The notes under the pieces are model-generated. The model did not search any database. It was not told the origin of the DNA and was given only the letters and a program-made list of their open reading frames with translations. Below, piece after piece: positions 24,225-32,276 of a DNA stretch of 50,249 nucleotides. The position numbers and the translations under genes were made by a program. How positions within the stretch are numbered: position 1 is the first letter of the stretch; the number at the start of each line of letters is the position of its first letter. Source of the DNA: Patescibacteria group bacterium (GTDB lineage: Bacteria > Patescibacteriota > Microgenomatia > Daviesbacterales > UBA10151); assembly GCA_943356485.1 (NCBI GenBank), contig CALRFD010000001.1:55085-105333 (forward strand), written 5' to 3'.

Positions 24225-24824
24225 ATGTTAAAAGAAGCATTCCTAGGCAGAGTTCCGTCTCATTTTCATATTAATCCATATGTTAAGGGATATATTATTT
24301 CAGAGTTATTTCTTTGGTCTGCATGGAATTTTATTACTCCGATTTTTGCAATATTTGTTATTACTGATATACATTCAGGCAATGTGGAAACAGCAGCAGG
24401 AAGCTACAGTGTCTACCTGATAAGCAGAGTTATAATGGAATTATTAGTTGGCCGTTTTTTAACAAGGAAAACTAACCGGCAAAAATTGCTTATCGCAATA
24501 GCCGGAATATTATTAATCAGTTTTTCCTATATTGGATTTTCATTTTCAGAAGATATTACCTCTTTATTCATCTTTTACGGTCTTACCGGTATCGGGATCG
24601 GGATCGCCTCTCCGGCTAAAAACGCCCTTTTCTCAATCCATCTTGATAAAAATAAGGAGAGTTCTGAGTGGAGTATCGCCGATGCCACAACCTTTATCTG
24701 CGTTGCGCTAGCTACAGCATTTGGAGGATTTTTTGTACATGAGTTTGGATTTCGACCGCTATTTTTAATTGCAGCAGTAGTTAATATTATTGGAACAATT
24801 CCTTACTTTGCTCTAATTAGATAG
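24225..24824 (+). CDS. Half-length MFS-like transporter
   Basis: The 199-residue protein has six predicted membrane helices and resembles one half of a major facilitator transporter. The loop GRFLTRKTNRQKLL between helices 2 and 3 is a degenerate MFS motif A, followed by GLTGIGIGIASPAKNALF. A full MFS has 12 helices. There is no continuing frame after the stop, so this is either a natural half-size protein that dimerises or a truncated remnant. Substrate unknown. Confidence 0.65.
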   Translation: MLKEAFLGRVPSHFHINPYVKGYIISELFLWSAWNFITPIFAIFVITDIHSGNVETAAGSYSVYLISRVIMELLVGRFLTRKTNRQKLLIAIAGILLISFSYIGFSFSEDITSLFIFYGLTGIGIGIASPAKNALFSIHLDKNKESSEWSIADATTFICVALATAFGGFFVHEFGFRPLFLIAAVVNIIGTIPYFALIR

Positions 24825-24844
24825 AATATAAAAAAATAGTTGAA

Positions 24845-25204
24845 TTATTTACTATCCCACGGGGTCATTAGTTGAAAATAATTTCCGTCCGGATCACCTA
24901 AAGTAGCAATCCACGCTTCACCCATTTGATATGGTTCTTTAATTACTGCTGCTCCTAATGCTTTGATTCTTTCGAACTCTTCTTTGACTATTGTAGTTTC
25001 AAAATTAAACATGATTCTGGCGGGTTGCTTTGATTTTCCCTGTGCTTCCGAGTGTTCCCCTACTGTAAAAAAACAATTTCCTACCAGCCAGCCGAAATAT
25101 CCGCCGTCTTCCATATCTGGTTTTTTACCAAATACTTTTTCATAAAATTCGGCTAGTACTTTGGGCTGCATTGATCCAACCATTATGGAATTTAAATTTA
25201 ACAT
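24845..25204 (-). CDS. VOC/glyoxalase-like protein
   Basis: The 119-residue protein has the vicinal oxygen chelate fold pattern. LNSIMVGSMQPKVLAEFYEK is the first beta-alpha unit, and LGDPDGNYFQLMTPWDSK is the usual closing strand with the E/Q metal-ligand position. The acidic ligand near the end is replaced by Gln. Members include glyoxalases, dioxygenases and antibiotic-binding proteins; no specific function can be given. Confidence 0.8.
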   Translation of the reverse strand: MLNLNSIMVGSMQPKVLAEFYEKVFGKKPDMEDGGYFGWLVGNCFFTVGEHSEAQGKSKQPARIMFNFETTIVKEEFERIKALGAAVIKEPYQMGEAWIATLGDPDGNYFQLMTPWDSK

Positions 25205-25248
25205 ATTTTCATTGTAACATATGGTTATGAACTACGCTTTTCACCTGA

Positions 25249-25638
25249 TTAAAGATTTAATTGCTGCCTTTTTGAGAAAAGATACAGTAGAATTAAACTC
25301 GGCAGGATTGCTACAAGCGGGTTTATAAAAAGCCCAACCAGTACAACTACTGCATATAGCCAAAGCGCCCACCTTTTGCGCTCAATGATTCCATAAGAGA
25401 TCGCAATTGCCAAAACTCCAACTATAACTCTTAAAAAATAAAAATGCGGGGTGGAAGTTGGCGGCCGAACGATATCAGCAAAGATTCCGCCAATAATACT
25501 TAAGCCCCCAATAAGGGTAAATAAAGCGATAAGTCTAAGGAGCAATGGCAAACCCGAGGCAGGTAAGCTGACCTGTAATTCCATGGCAATTTTTTCAATC
25601 TTTTTTTCAAACCTTTCTTTAGGTAATTGTTGCTCCAT
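25249..25638 (-). CDS. Small polytopic membrane protein, 129 residues
   Basis: I do not recognise a family. After a charged N-terminus of about 25 residues there are three or four hydrophobic helices (about 28-50, 60-80, 90-120). ERKRWALWLYAVVVL is a common pattern of small bacterial membrane proteins of unknown function. It is divergent from the DUF5667 gene, whose ATG lies 35 bp away. Confidence 0.6.
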   Translation of the reverse strand: MEQQLPKERFEKKIEKIAMELQVSLPASGLPLLLRLIALFTLIGGLSIIGGIFADIVRPPTSTPHFYFLRVIVGVLAIAISYGIIERKRWALWLYAVVVLVGLFINPLVAILPSLILLYLFSKRQQLNL

Positions 25639-25672
25639 ATCTTTATGGTATCAGATCTGTTACTCTGAAGAT

Positions 25673-27724
25673 ATGCGGATAAAGCTACTGCTCTCTTTAT
25701 TGGCTGTTTTACTAACAATAGGTTTAACTATACCCTCTACCTATGCGAAAGTAAAATCTCTCAGTCTTTCGCCTCAAGCAAAACAATCAATACATGATCT
25801 GTCTGTAAATATTTTAACCAATGGCAATAATCCCAATCTGATGGCCATTACACCTCAACTTGATCCGCAAGACTACCAGATAGTTAAGAATATTAAATTA
25901 CTGCCTGACAATCCACTATACTTTTTCAAAAGTATCGGCAGAAGCATCAGATTATTTTTTATTGTGAGTCCTGCCAGCAAGGGTTATCAATTACTCCAGG
26001 ATGGCAATGAAAAGACTTTAGAAAGTCTGCTTTTAATAGAAAAAGCTAACAACGAAAAAGATTCTGCAAAACACCAAAAGCTGATAAACCTTTCTGCTAA
26101 AAATTTAGACCAGGTAGGAGCAGATTTTGACCAGATTTCTCAAACAATTGATAAATTAAAGATAGAAAAATCTTTCCAGGCTTATTTTTTGCAGGAAGAA
26201 GCCTTCCGTTTTAGCGCTTACTGGCTTAAACATCAAATCCTGCTGCAAAAGCAGGCAGATCAATTAAGTGAGCCAAATTTTTTGACTATTGAGTCAGCAC
26301 GGATAAAACACCTAGCCTCTATAGCACATATTGTTGTTTCAGAAAATAAAAATCCTTTAATTTTTTCAAGTCAACTGGCTCAACTAATCTCTCCCCAGGT
26401 CGGGAGTAATTATGCAAACCTGGCAGCTATTGCTCTGCTACGCGATCTGGAAAATAACGCCAGTCCTGCAGAACAAATATCTTTAAAAAAAGCCCAAATT
26501 CTTTTGCAAAAAGAGCTGGAAATTAAATTATCCAAACTTTCTAAGTCAGACCGCCTTAAGCTGATAGAAAAATACCTTGAATTTATTCATGGCAACCCTA
26601 TCCGGGAGTTCCAGGCGTATAGTCAAATCTCCAAAGCCTTCACCTCCAAAGAGATGACTATACTGACTTTGGCCTTGAAAGATAAAGCTGCCCAAAATTT
26701 TAAGGCTCATTTAAACCGACTGGACAACCAGAATCTACAAAAGCAATTTGTTAATACGCTCTTTAGCCGCTACCCGCTAGATTTAAGACTTCTTTTCTAT
26801 ACAGAAATCCAATTAAATCATCCCAAAGTTCTAGCAGTTGTGTCATCACAAGAAAAAAATCAACAAAAAGAAACTCAACTAACTAGATTGGAGCAAGTAA
26901 AAACAATTCTGGGTGCTCAAATATGTCAAAATTATGGTCAAAATCCGGAGCAGTTAGCTCAAACCAGATTCTATACCCAAAATATTAATCAACCTGATGT
27001 ACTCGATTTAAAAGTGGCACAGTTTCTTAGTCAATCCATCCAAAACTGCAATTCAAAAAGTCCTAAATCTTTAAAATTAGTTAATGATTTACAGACAAAA
27101 ATAAATGCTAATTTTGTTGCAGCAGCTAAAAGATCAGTCGTAACTAAACTCCCTACCAAAGCTCAAGCTATCCAGATATTAAAAGAGGAACAGGTTCAGG
27201 TTAAGCCTGGCGAAGAACAAAAAGTGGCAGAAGAGATTATTGAAGAAACTAAAAAGATTGAAGACTCAGTCTCAGAGGACACAACTATTTTAGAAAAAGA
27301 GATCGCAACGGTTAAAGATACCATTGCCAAACAAGAAGACACAATTGCATCAGAGGAGCCTACAACTGATGAGATTATACAAAAAGAAGAGGAAATCATT
27401 GAACAAATAGAGGATGCAGCTGCAACCGGCGAAACCAGTCCCTTAGTAGAAGAATTACCTGCAGAAATTCAAGAAGAGATTAAGCAGGAAACAAAGACAT
27501 CTTTGCCTACACCAACTCCAACACCACTACCAGTTGCAACACTATCACCAACTATCGCACCAATATCATCTCCTACACCGGCACCTACAGTTGAACCAAC
27601 ACCTACACCCACTATTGAGCCTTCCCCCACAGCAGAACCGACTTTAATAGAAACAGTTACTGAAACGGTTTCTGAGCCTGCACCTGAACCAACTCCAGAA
27701 CCGGTTACTGCACCTTCAGTATAA
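25673..27724 (+). CDS. Secreted DUF5667-like protein with proline-rich tail
   Basis: The 683-residue protein has an N-terminal signal peptide (LLLSLLAVLLTIGLTIPSTYA). A segment, LLPDNPLYFFKSIGRSIRLF, then SPASKGYQLLQDGNEKTLES, matches the DUF5667 pattern found in many surface proteins of these bacteria. Long helical regions follow to about residue 500, then an acidic coiled-coil-like region (VAEEIIEETKKIEDSV). A tail of more than 70 residues of PTPTP and PAPEP repeats ends the protein and would span the cell wall or be extended. A longer frame from 25451 overlaps the divergent gene; the ATG at 25673 gives a proper signal peptide. Confidence 0.78.
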   Translation: MRIKLLLSLLAVLLTIGLTIPSTYAKVKSLSLSPQAKQSIHDLSVNILTNGNNPNLMAITPQLDPQDYQIVKNIKLLPDNPLYFFKSIGRSIRLFFIVSPASKGYQLLQDGNEKTLESLLLIEKANNEKDSAKHQKLINLSAKNLDQVGADFDQISQTIDKLKIEKSFQAYFLQEEAFRFSAYWLKHQILLQKQADQLSEPNFLTIESARIKHLASIAHIVVSENKNPLIFSSQLAQLISPQVGSNYANLAAIALLRDLENNASPAEQISLKKAQILLQKELEIKLSKLSKSDRLKLIEKYLEFIHGNPIREFQAYSQISKAFTSKEMTILTLALKDKAAQNFKAHLNRLDNQNLQKQFVNTLFSRYPLDLRLLFYTEIQLNHPKVLAVVSSQEKNQQKETQLTRLEQVKTILGAQICQNYGQNPEQLAQTRFYTQNINQPDVLDLKVAQFLSQSIQNCNSKSPKSLKLVNDLQTKINANFVAAAKRSVVTKLPTKAQAIQILKEEQVQVKPGEEQKVAEEIIEETKKIEDSVSEDTTILEKEIATVKDTIAKQEDTIASEEPTTDEIIQKEEEIIEQIEDAAATGETSPLVEELPAEIQEEIKQETKTSLPTPTPTPLPVATLSPTIAPISSPTPAPTVEPTPTPTIEPSPTAEPTLIETVTETVSEPAPEPTPEPVTAPSV

Positions 27725-27727
27725 GTT

Positions 27728-28255
27728 TTAAAACTCGAGAAGCACCCCGTTGTGTGATACATCAGGTACGGTACACATTGTACGATTAAAACAGCAAGGC
27801 CTTCGGATTCCATCTTTAAACTTTGAGAATGTTTTTTCAATTCTTATTTTACGTGTCTCCGGATTTTTGGTGGAGTTTATCCACCGAATCCAGTCCCAGC
27901 GGGCTATTGGCGTAATATCCATCCAGGTTTTATATGCCTCTTTGTTCATTTGAAGGGCCTTTTTCAAATCCTCCGGCACCTCAGGCTCCGGCCAAACTTT
28001 GGTCGGCTCAATCTCTACCTTTACAGTGTCACCTGTATCTGCGTGAGCAGCCTTGAGCATGGATTTATCAACCTTGAACCAGTGGCTTCCCTGACCGTCT
28101 GGTTCTAGAGGAGCTTGAAAAGCGACACCATTTATGGTGCCATCGACCATTACCATCCCCCGTGAGGGCAAACTCGTACTTGCGCTCTTATGGAGCTTAA
28201 GAATTATCCAAGAGCCGATTTTAGATAGTTTAGCTTCAAAACGAATTAACGACAT
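27728..28255 (-). CDS. DUF1905 / YdeI-like protein
   Basis: The 175-residue protein has a beta-barrel DUF1905 domain: FEAKLSKIGSWIILKLHK, then the GMVMVDGTINGVAFQAPLEP and GDTVKVEIEP segments. This is followed by the YdeI/OmdA-type helical tail, VPEDLKKALQMNKEAYKTWM and WIRWINSTKNPETRKIRIEK. This pair of domains occurs in small cytosolic proteins once linked to bacteriocin protection, but the molecular role is not settled. The last 20 or so residues (RRPCCFNRTMC...) are cysteine-rich and not typical, so the original end may have been altered. Confidence 0.82.
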   Translation of the reverse strand: MSLIRFEAKLSKIGSWIILKLHKSASTSLPSRGMVMVDGTINGVAFQAPLEPDGQGSHWFKVDKSMLKAAHADTGDTVKVEIEPTKVWPEPEVPEDLKKALQMNKEAYKTWMDITPIARWDWIRWINSTKNPETRKIRIEKTFSKFKDGIRRPCCFNRTMCTVPDVSHNGVLLEF

Positions 28256-28295
28256 CTTCCACTATTCTACCATTTTAGTTACTCTACCATCTAAA

Positions 28296-28357
28296 AAATT
28301 CACGTTATTTTGGTAATTTAGCGTGAATTTAGTGCCATTTGCGGGATAAATTCACGG
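28296..28357. promoter_or_regulatory. Three-copy AAATTCACG site, possible operator
   Basis: AAATTCACG occurs at 28296-28304, inverted at 28322-28330, and direct again at 28348-28356, each spaced 26 bp start to start. The first two form a 9-bp inverted repeat. The site lies upstream of the YdeI-like gene and downstream of the reductase gene. It could be an operator or a weak hairpin terminator. Confidence 0.4.
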
Positions 28358-28400
28358 TTTTTACTTGCTCTGGGTCTAGTCGAGGCGCAGTGTACCTATT

Positions 28401-29000
28401 TCATACAACCGAGCCGGTTTTAACTTTACCTGCCCGTTTGAACGAAGCGATAATTACACCACTCGGAGATGTTTTCGATTCTATTAATTTAAAGGCTGCT
28501 GGAATAGTACCCTTATCAAACAGGCGTTTCCCTTTTCCAAGAGTGATTGGGAAAATTTTTAACCAGAGTTCATCAACTAAATCATTTTTTAAAAGAGTTT
28601 GCACTAAATTTCCACTGCCATAAACTTTCAAGTCCGGACCATCTTGGTTTTTAAGTTTTTTTAATTCTTTGACTACATCCCCTTTTAAAAAAACGCAGTT
28701 TTGCCAATCAGATGAAGAAAGGGTCTTTGATGCAACATATTTAGTCGCATTATTAATACCTGACCATATGTCTTCATGTTTTGGCCAATACGAAGCAAAG
28801 ATTTCAAAGGTAATTCTCCCCAGAAGCAGACTGAAAGACTGTTTCATCTGCTCTGCCATAATTTTGCCGGCAAAGTCGTCAAAATAAGGAGCTGTCCACC
28901 CACCGTATTTAAAACCACCTGCCGTGTCCTCCTTGGGTCCACCTGGAGCCTGCATAACACCATCAAGGGTAATAAATTCGAGAACAATTATTTTTCTCAT
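28401..29000 (-). CDS. Dihydrofolate reductase-like (RibD C-terminal) protein
   Basis: The 199-residue protein belongs to the RibD_C/DHFR-like family. RKIIVLEFITLDGVMQAPGG is the family start. LLLGRITFEIFASYWP, then LKVYGSGNLVQTLLKNDLVDE and KIFPITLGKGKRLF, are its usual signatures, with the NADPH-binding loop GSGNL. Members are often annotated as deaminase or reductase without a known substrate. It is not typical FolA. The last 12 residues may be changed by local sequence drift. Confidence 0.85.
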   Translation of the reverse strand: MRKIIVLEFITLDGVMQAPGGPKEDTAGGFKYGGWTAPYFDDFAGKIMAEQMKQSFSLLLGRITFEIFASYWPKHEDIWSGINNATKYVASKTLSSSDWQNCVFLKGDVVKELKKLKNQDGPDLKVYGSGNLVQTLLKNDLVDELWLKIFPITLGKGKRLFDKGTIPAAFKLIESKTSPSGVIIASFKRAGKVKTGSVV

Positions 29001-29075
29001 TTAATTATTATAGCATCTGATTCTGCCATTACCGTCATTAAAAGGATGATCGTTTCAAAATAGAAAAACAGATAA

Positions 29076-29498
29076 CTATTTAGACTTGAGGATACGGGTA
29101 AAAAAGGCATAAGCCAAGATTCCTCCGGCGATAATCATAGTCAAATGAAAGCTATACTCAATATATAAAAGACCCTGCAAATCCTCCCCGTTATGCACAT
29201 GAAGATTATCATGTGGCCACCAGTTGATTAGATACCAGGCTATAGAAAAAAATACTAACCTAGAAAAAAATTTATTTTGTCCACCAATCTTTGAAACAAG
29301 TGGCCATCCTAAAATGAGAAAAGCTATGCCAGATCCAAAAGCAGTAGCTTCAGTGATAGCTAAAAATGCAAAAAAGGGGAATTGAGTTGGGGTCGGCACA
29401 GGCATCATTGGAGAAGGCGGCCAAATTTGACGGCCTAAAATAAGTGCCGGAATCCCAAAAAGAAGAGTAATTAGGATAAATTTTGTTTTCGTGCTCAC
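29076..29498 (-). CDS. Polytopic membrane protein with His-rich loop
   Basis: I do not recognise a family. The 140-residue protein has four hydrophobic helices. Between helices 3 and 4 lies a polar loop, WWPHDNLHVHNGEDLQ, and a further His in helix 4 (YSFHLT). Three clustered histidines in a membrane protein could bind a metal or heme, but this is inference. A proline-rich PPSPMMPVPTPTQ loop separates the first two helices. Confidence 0.6.
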   Translation of the reverse strand: MSTKTKFILITLLFGIPALILGRQIWPPSPMMPVPTPTQFPFFAFLAITEATAFGSGIAFLILGWPLVSKIGGQNKFFSRLVFFSIAWYLINWWPHDNLHVHNGEDLQGLLYIEYSFHLTMIIAGGILAYAFFTRILKSK

Positions 29499-29558
29499 TA
29501 TTTTAGTGTAATAACGCAGATCTTATTTGTCAACACTAGATCCCCCTCTTGGACAATA

Positions 29559-29864
29559 TTAAATCAAACCTGAAAAAATAAGAATCCAAACTACTAATGT
29601 AATTACTCCAAAAATACCAACAGTTTGCATAAATTGCTTGACTGCTTCTTTTTTCTTCCCATCAATCAAAAGCTGTAGTGATTGATAAAAGAATAAATAA
29701 GCCATTACCGCAGCAGAAAGAGTAAGTAGTGACAAAAATGCCACAGGAGCAAAAAAAGTATCAGGTTTATTCTTGTTGGTGGCAGCTACTAGACGAAGAA
29801 CACTAGCAACTAAAATTATGTAAGCTGAGGCACTGAGAGCATTAATAATAGGGTTTCTTGACAT
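29559..29864 (-). CDS. Small membrane protein, 101 residues
   Basis: The protein has three hydrophobic helices (about 10-27, 38-63, 78-100) with a short basic cytosolic loop, DGKKKEAVKQ, between the last two. Its pattern is common among small Patescibacteria membrane proteins of unknown function (DUF5671-like), which I cannot confirm. It lies just left of the truncated tRNA-Asn end copy. Confidence 0.6.
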   Translation of the reverse strand: MSRNPIINALSASAYIILVASVLRLVAATNKNKPDTFFAPVAFLSLLTLSAAVMAYLFFYQSLQLLIDGKKKEAVKQFMQTVGIFGVITLVVWILIFSGLI

Positions 29865-29885
29865 AGGATAATTATACTATACTAC

Positions 29886-29901
29886 TGGCTCCCCCGCGTG
29901 G
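29886..29901. repeat. Displaced 16-bp tRNA-Asn 3' end (direct repeat)
   Basis: TGGCTCCCCCGCGTGG repeats exactly the 3' 16 bp of tRNA-Asn (30247-30262), including the encoded CCA. The copies bracket 345 bp that contain a GIY-YIG gene. This is the layout left when an element inserts at a tRNA 3' end. Confidence 0.85.
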
Positions 29902-29910
29902 TGTACTCCG

Positions 29911-30201
29911 CTAAAGCTTCGTATCACCTCTTTTATTAAGGAAATCCTTCTCTAAAGCTACTTTGACTAATCGTTTATATGCAAAGGCTTTACCCGATCC
30001 TGATTTTAAATAAAGTTCAAAATCTTGCGCTTGCTGTTCTGTCTCAAATGCTGCATAAAACACTAGTCTCCATGGCGTGTGGGGTTTTGTTGATTTAGAT
30101 AAACCTGAGTTATGCTCTTCAAATCTTTTCCTTAAATCTTTAGTGGAACCGTAATAAAAGATTTTAGATTTTGAACTTCTTAAAATATATGTATAGTACA
30201 T
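29911..30201 (-). CDS. GIY-YIG domain endonuclease, small (gene 2)
   Basis: The 96-residue single-domain protein has YYTYILRSSKSKIFYYGSTK, the GIY-YIG signature, then DLRKRFEEHNSG with the catalytic-type Arg, and a YLKSGSGKAFAYKRL end. The open frame extends to 30273 through the tRNA, but the extra residues (including PSFAKATEW) come from tRNA and repeat sequence, so the ATG at 30201 is chosen. The gene nearly fills a 345-bp segment between direct repeats of the tRNA-Asn 3' end. CGCTAAAGCT near the left end and AGCTTTAGCG near the right end are inverted copies. Confidence 0.85.
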   Translation of the reverse strand: MYYTYILRSSKSKIFYYGSTKDLRKRFEEHNSGLSKSTKPHTPWRLVFYAAFETEQQAQDFELYLKSGSGKAFAYKRLVKVALEKDFLNKRGDTKL

Positions 30202-30246
30202 ACTAACTACATTATGGCATAGCCACTCTGTAGCTTTAGCGAAAGA

Positions 30247-30262
30247 TGGCTCCCCCGCGTGG
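30247..30262. repeat. 16-bp direct repeat, tRNA-Asn copy
   Basis: This is the intact partner of 29886-29901 within the tRNA gene. Together they would be the two attachment sites of a micro-island or the target duplication of an insertion. Confidence 0.85.
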
Positions 30263-30321
30263 ACTCGGACCACGAACCTTGATCTTAACAGGATCCTGCT
30301 CTACCATTGAGCTACAGGGGA
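30247..30321 (-). tRNA. tRNA-Asn (GUU), CCA encoded
   Basis: The 75-nt gene has acceptor TCCCCTG/CGGGGGA, D-stem GCTC/GAGC with loop AATGGTA, anticodon loop CTGTTAA and T-stem CGTGG/CCACG. The T-loop is TCCGAGT, with C instead of U at position 55. It ends with an encoded GCCA, unlike the other tRNAs of the window. Its last 16 bases are duplicated 361 bp away. Confidence 0.88.
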
Positions 30322-30405
30322 TTGTTAATGTACCTTTGGAATTCTACCACCCAGAAGAGTTGAAATCCAGCCTAAGATTTAAGCTTTTATGTTAACATGA
30401 TTTAA

Positions 30406-31185
30406 ATGTCGTTTAAAAGAATATCCGCAGGTTTAATATTTTTAACTATCTTACTTACTATTTCCTTATCTATAAATATTTTTCAAAATAAAAGCTCCAT
30501 ACTTGGAATATCTTTCGCAAAACCTGCTCAAATTAGCAAGACGATTGTCTTAGTCGGAGACTCTATGACTGAATATCTGGGTAATTTTGAGTTACTTAAT
30601 TTAGCTCTAAAAAAACATTACCCTAATACTACTTTTCAACTTCTAAATTACGGGTTTGGGTCTACGAATATCTTATCGGTACCAGACAGGCTGACAAAGT
30701 TAAGTGATTATAATAAAAGGCTACTTCAGCCGATAAACGATATTCCTTTTGATTTAATCCTTATTGAATCTACGGGGAACAATCCACTTTCACAATATTC
30801 TTTGGAAGAAGGAACAAAGAAACAAAATCAAACCCTGGATCAAATTGTGAGTATAATTATACAAAAACATCCTAAATCCTCAATTGTTTTTGTGGCAACC
30901 ATTGCACCAAATAAAGACTGGTACGGCTACGGAGCATTAACCCTATCACCACAGCAAAGAGAACAATGGGTAAATGAAAGGATTGCTTATATTAAAAACC
31001 ATATGGCGTATGCAAAATTGCATAATATCCCCCTGATCAATATTTTTGATAAATCTTTGGACAGTACAGGACAAGGAAATATTGATTACTTAAATTCAAA
31101 TGACCATATACACCCTTCTCCCACAGGAATAGAATTTATTAGTAAGGAGATTGCGAATTTTATATTTAAGTATAAATTATTCTAA
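30406..31185 (+). CDS. SGNH/GDSL-family hydrolase, membrane-anchored
   Basis: The 259-residue protein has an N-terminal hydrophobic helix (about residues 8-26) that would anchor it outside the membrane. The SGNH blocks are visible: GDSMTEY with the nucleophilic Ser (about residue 53), ESTGNNP, and the closing D-x-x-H in [11 protein letters not shown]. Such enzymes are esterases or acylhydrolases, often acting on polysaccharide acetyl groups. The substrate is unknown. Its last bases overlap the convergent rpoD end by 9 bp. Confidence 0.82.
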   Translation: MSFKRISAGLIFLTILLTISLSINIFQNKSSILGISFAKPAQISKTIVLVGDSMTEYLGNFELLNLALKKHYPNTTFQLLNYGFGSTNILSVPDRLTKLSDYNKRLLQPINDIPFDLILIESTGNNPLSQYSLEEGTKKQNQTLDQIVSIIIQKHPKSSIVFVATIAPNKDWYGYGALTLSPQQREQWVNERIAYIKNHMAYAKLHNIPLINIFDKSLDSTGQGNIDYLNSNDHIHPSPTGIEFISKEIANFIFKYKLF

Positions 31186-32268
31186 GTAATCCCGAAGTTT
31201 TTTAGCCCTGGTTGGATGTTTTAGCTTTCTAATAGCTTTGGCTTCAATCTGACGGATACGTTCTCTTGTCACTCCAAATTCTTTTCCCACCTCTTCCAGA
31301 GTCCGCTGTTTCCCATCTTCCAAACCAAACCGCAGTTGCAAAACCCTTTTTTCTCTTGGTGATAAAGAATCTAAAACCTCATCCAGATGAATCTTTAAAA
31401 GTTCTCTCGTTGCCTGCTCATCCGGCTGCAACCCCTGATCGGCAATAAAATCCCCTAAATGCGAGTCTTCTTCATCCCCAACCGGTGTTTCAAGCGAGGT
31501 AGGTTCTTGTGAAACTTTTATAATTTCACGGGCTTTAGCCACATCGATATCTAGAGCCTTAGCGACTTCTTCTGGCTGAGGTTCGCGGCCAAGCTCCTGC
31601 ATTAGCCTTCTTTGAGTTCTATTAAATCTATTGATCGTTTCCACCATATGAACCGGAATACGGATCGTTCTGGCTTGATCTGCAATGGCACGGGTTATAG
31701 CTTGTCTAATCCACCAGGTGGCATAAGTTGAGAATTTGTAACCTCTTCTCCAGTCATATTTATCAACTGCTCTCATTAAACCGATATTGCCCTCCTCAAT
31801 TAAGTCTAAAAGGCTCATTCCTCTTCCTACATATTTTTTAGCTATAGAAACAACCAACCTTAAATTAGCGGAGATCAATTTGTCTCGGGCTCTTTTTTCA
31901 TCTTTCTCAGCTCTTTTTGCCAAATCTATCTCATCGGAGGCTGTTAGAAGCGGAATCTTGCCTATATCTCTTAGATATTGACGAACTGGATCTGTAACCG
32001 AGCCTTCTTCCAGAGTCGATAGCGTTTCTAGCTCTTTTTCAAGTTCTGTGGTGGTTTTATTATCCAACTCCATCTCTTCAGCAGTTGTTTCAAAAACATC
32101 AATTTCCTCATCTATTAATTTAATATATAAATCATCAACCTCTTCCAAAACCTCCTCAGGCTTTGGAAAAACCTGCAGTATTTCCTCTTGAGTAACAAAC
32201 CCTCTTTCTTTACCAAGCTTTAAAAGCTTTTTAATATCTAATTGTCCTTCTTTTTTATTTTTAGCCAT
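31177..32268 (-). CDS. rpoD: Primary sigma factor RpoD (sigma-70)
   Basis: The 363-residue protein has region 1.2 ([20 protein letters not shown]), region 2 ([20 protein letters not shown], then [14 protein letters not shown] for -10 recognition and melting), region 3, and region 4 ([20 protein letters not shown] for -35 recognition). An acidic N-terminal part of about 90 residues stands in place of full region 1.1. Regions 2 and 4 look standard, consistent with the TTGACA/TATAAT-like promoters in this window. It is 8 bp downstream of dnaG, a common arrangement. Confidence 0.95.
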   Translation of the reverse strand: MAKNKKEGQLDIKKLLKLGKERGFVTQEEILQVFPKPEEVLEEVDDLYIKLIDEEIDVFETTAEEMELDNKTTTELEKELETLSTLEEGSVTDPVRQYLRDIGKIPLLTASDEIDLAKRAEKDEKRARDKLISANLRLVVSIAKKYVGRGMSLLDLIEEGNIGLMRAVDKYDWRRGYKFSTYATWWIRQAITRAIADQARTIRIPVHMVETINRFNRTQRRLMQELGREPQPEEVAKALDIDVAKAREIIKVSQEPTSLETPVGDEEDSHLGDFIADQGLQPDEQATRELLKIHLDEVLDSLSPREKRVLQLRFGLEDGKQRTLEEVGKEFGVTRERIRQIEAKAIRKLKHPTRAKKLRDYLE

Positions 32269-32276
32269 ATTTTATT

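Noticed and set aside
25451..25672. N-terminal extension of the DUF5667 gene
   Set aside because: It overlaps the divergent membrane protein gene and would bury the signal peptide; the ATG at 25673 begins a proper signal peptide.
27469..27840. Minus-strand ORF of Gly/Val-rich residues
   Set aside because: It is the antisense reading of the PTPTP tail of the DUF5667 protein, a low-complexity shadow.
30202..30273. N-terminal extension of GIY-YIG gene 2
   Set aside because: It is encoded by tRNA-Asn and repeat DNA; the family start MYYTYIL is at 30201.
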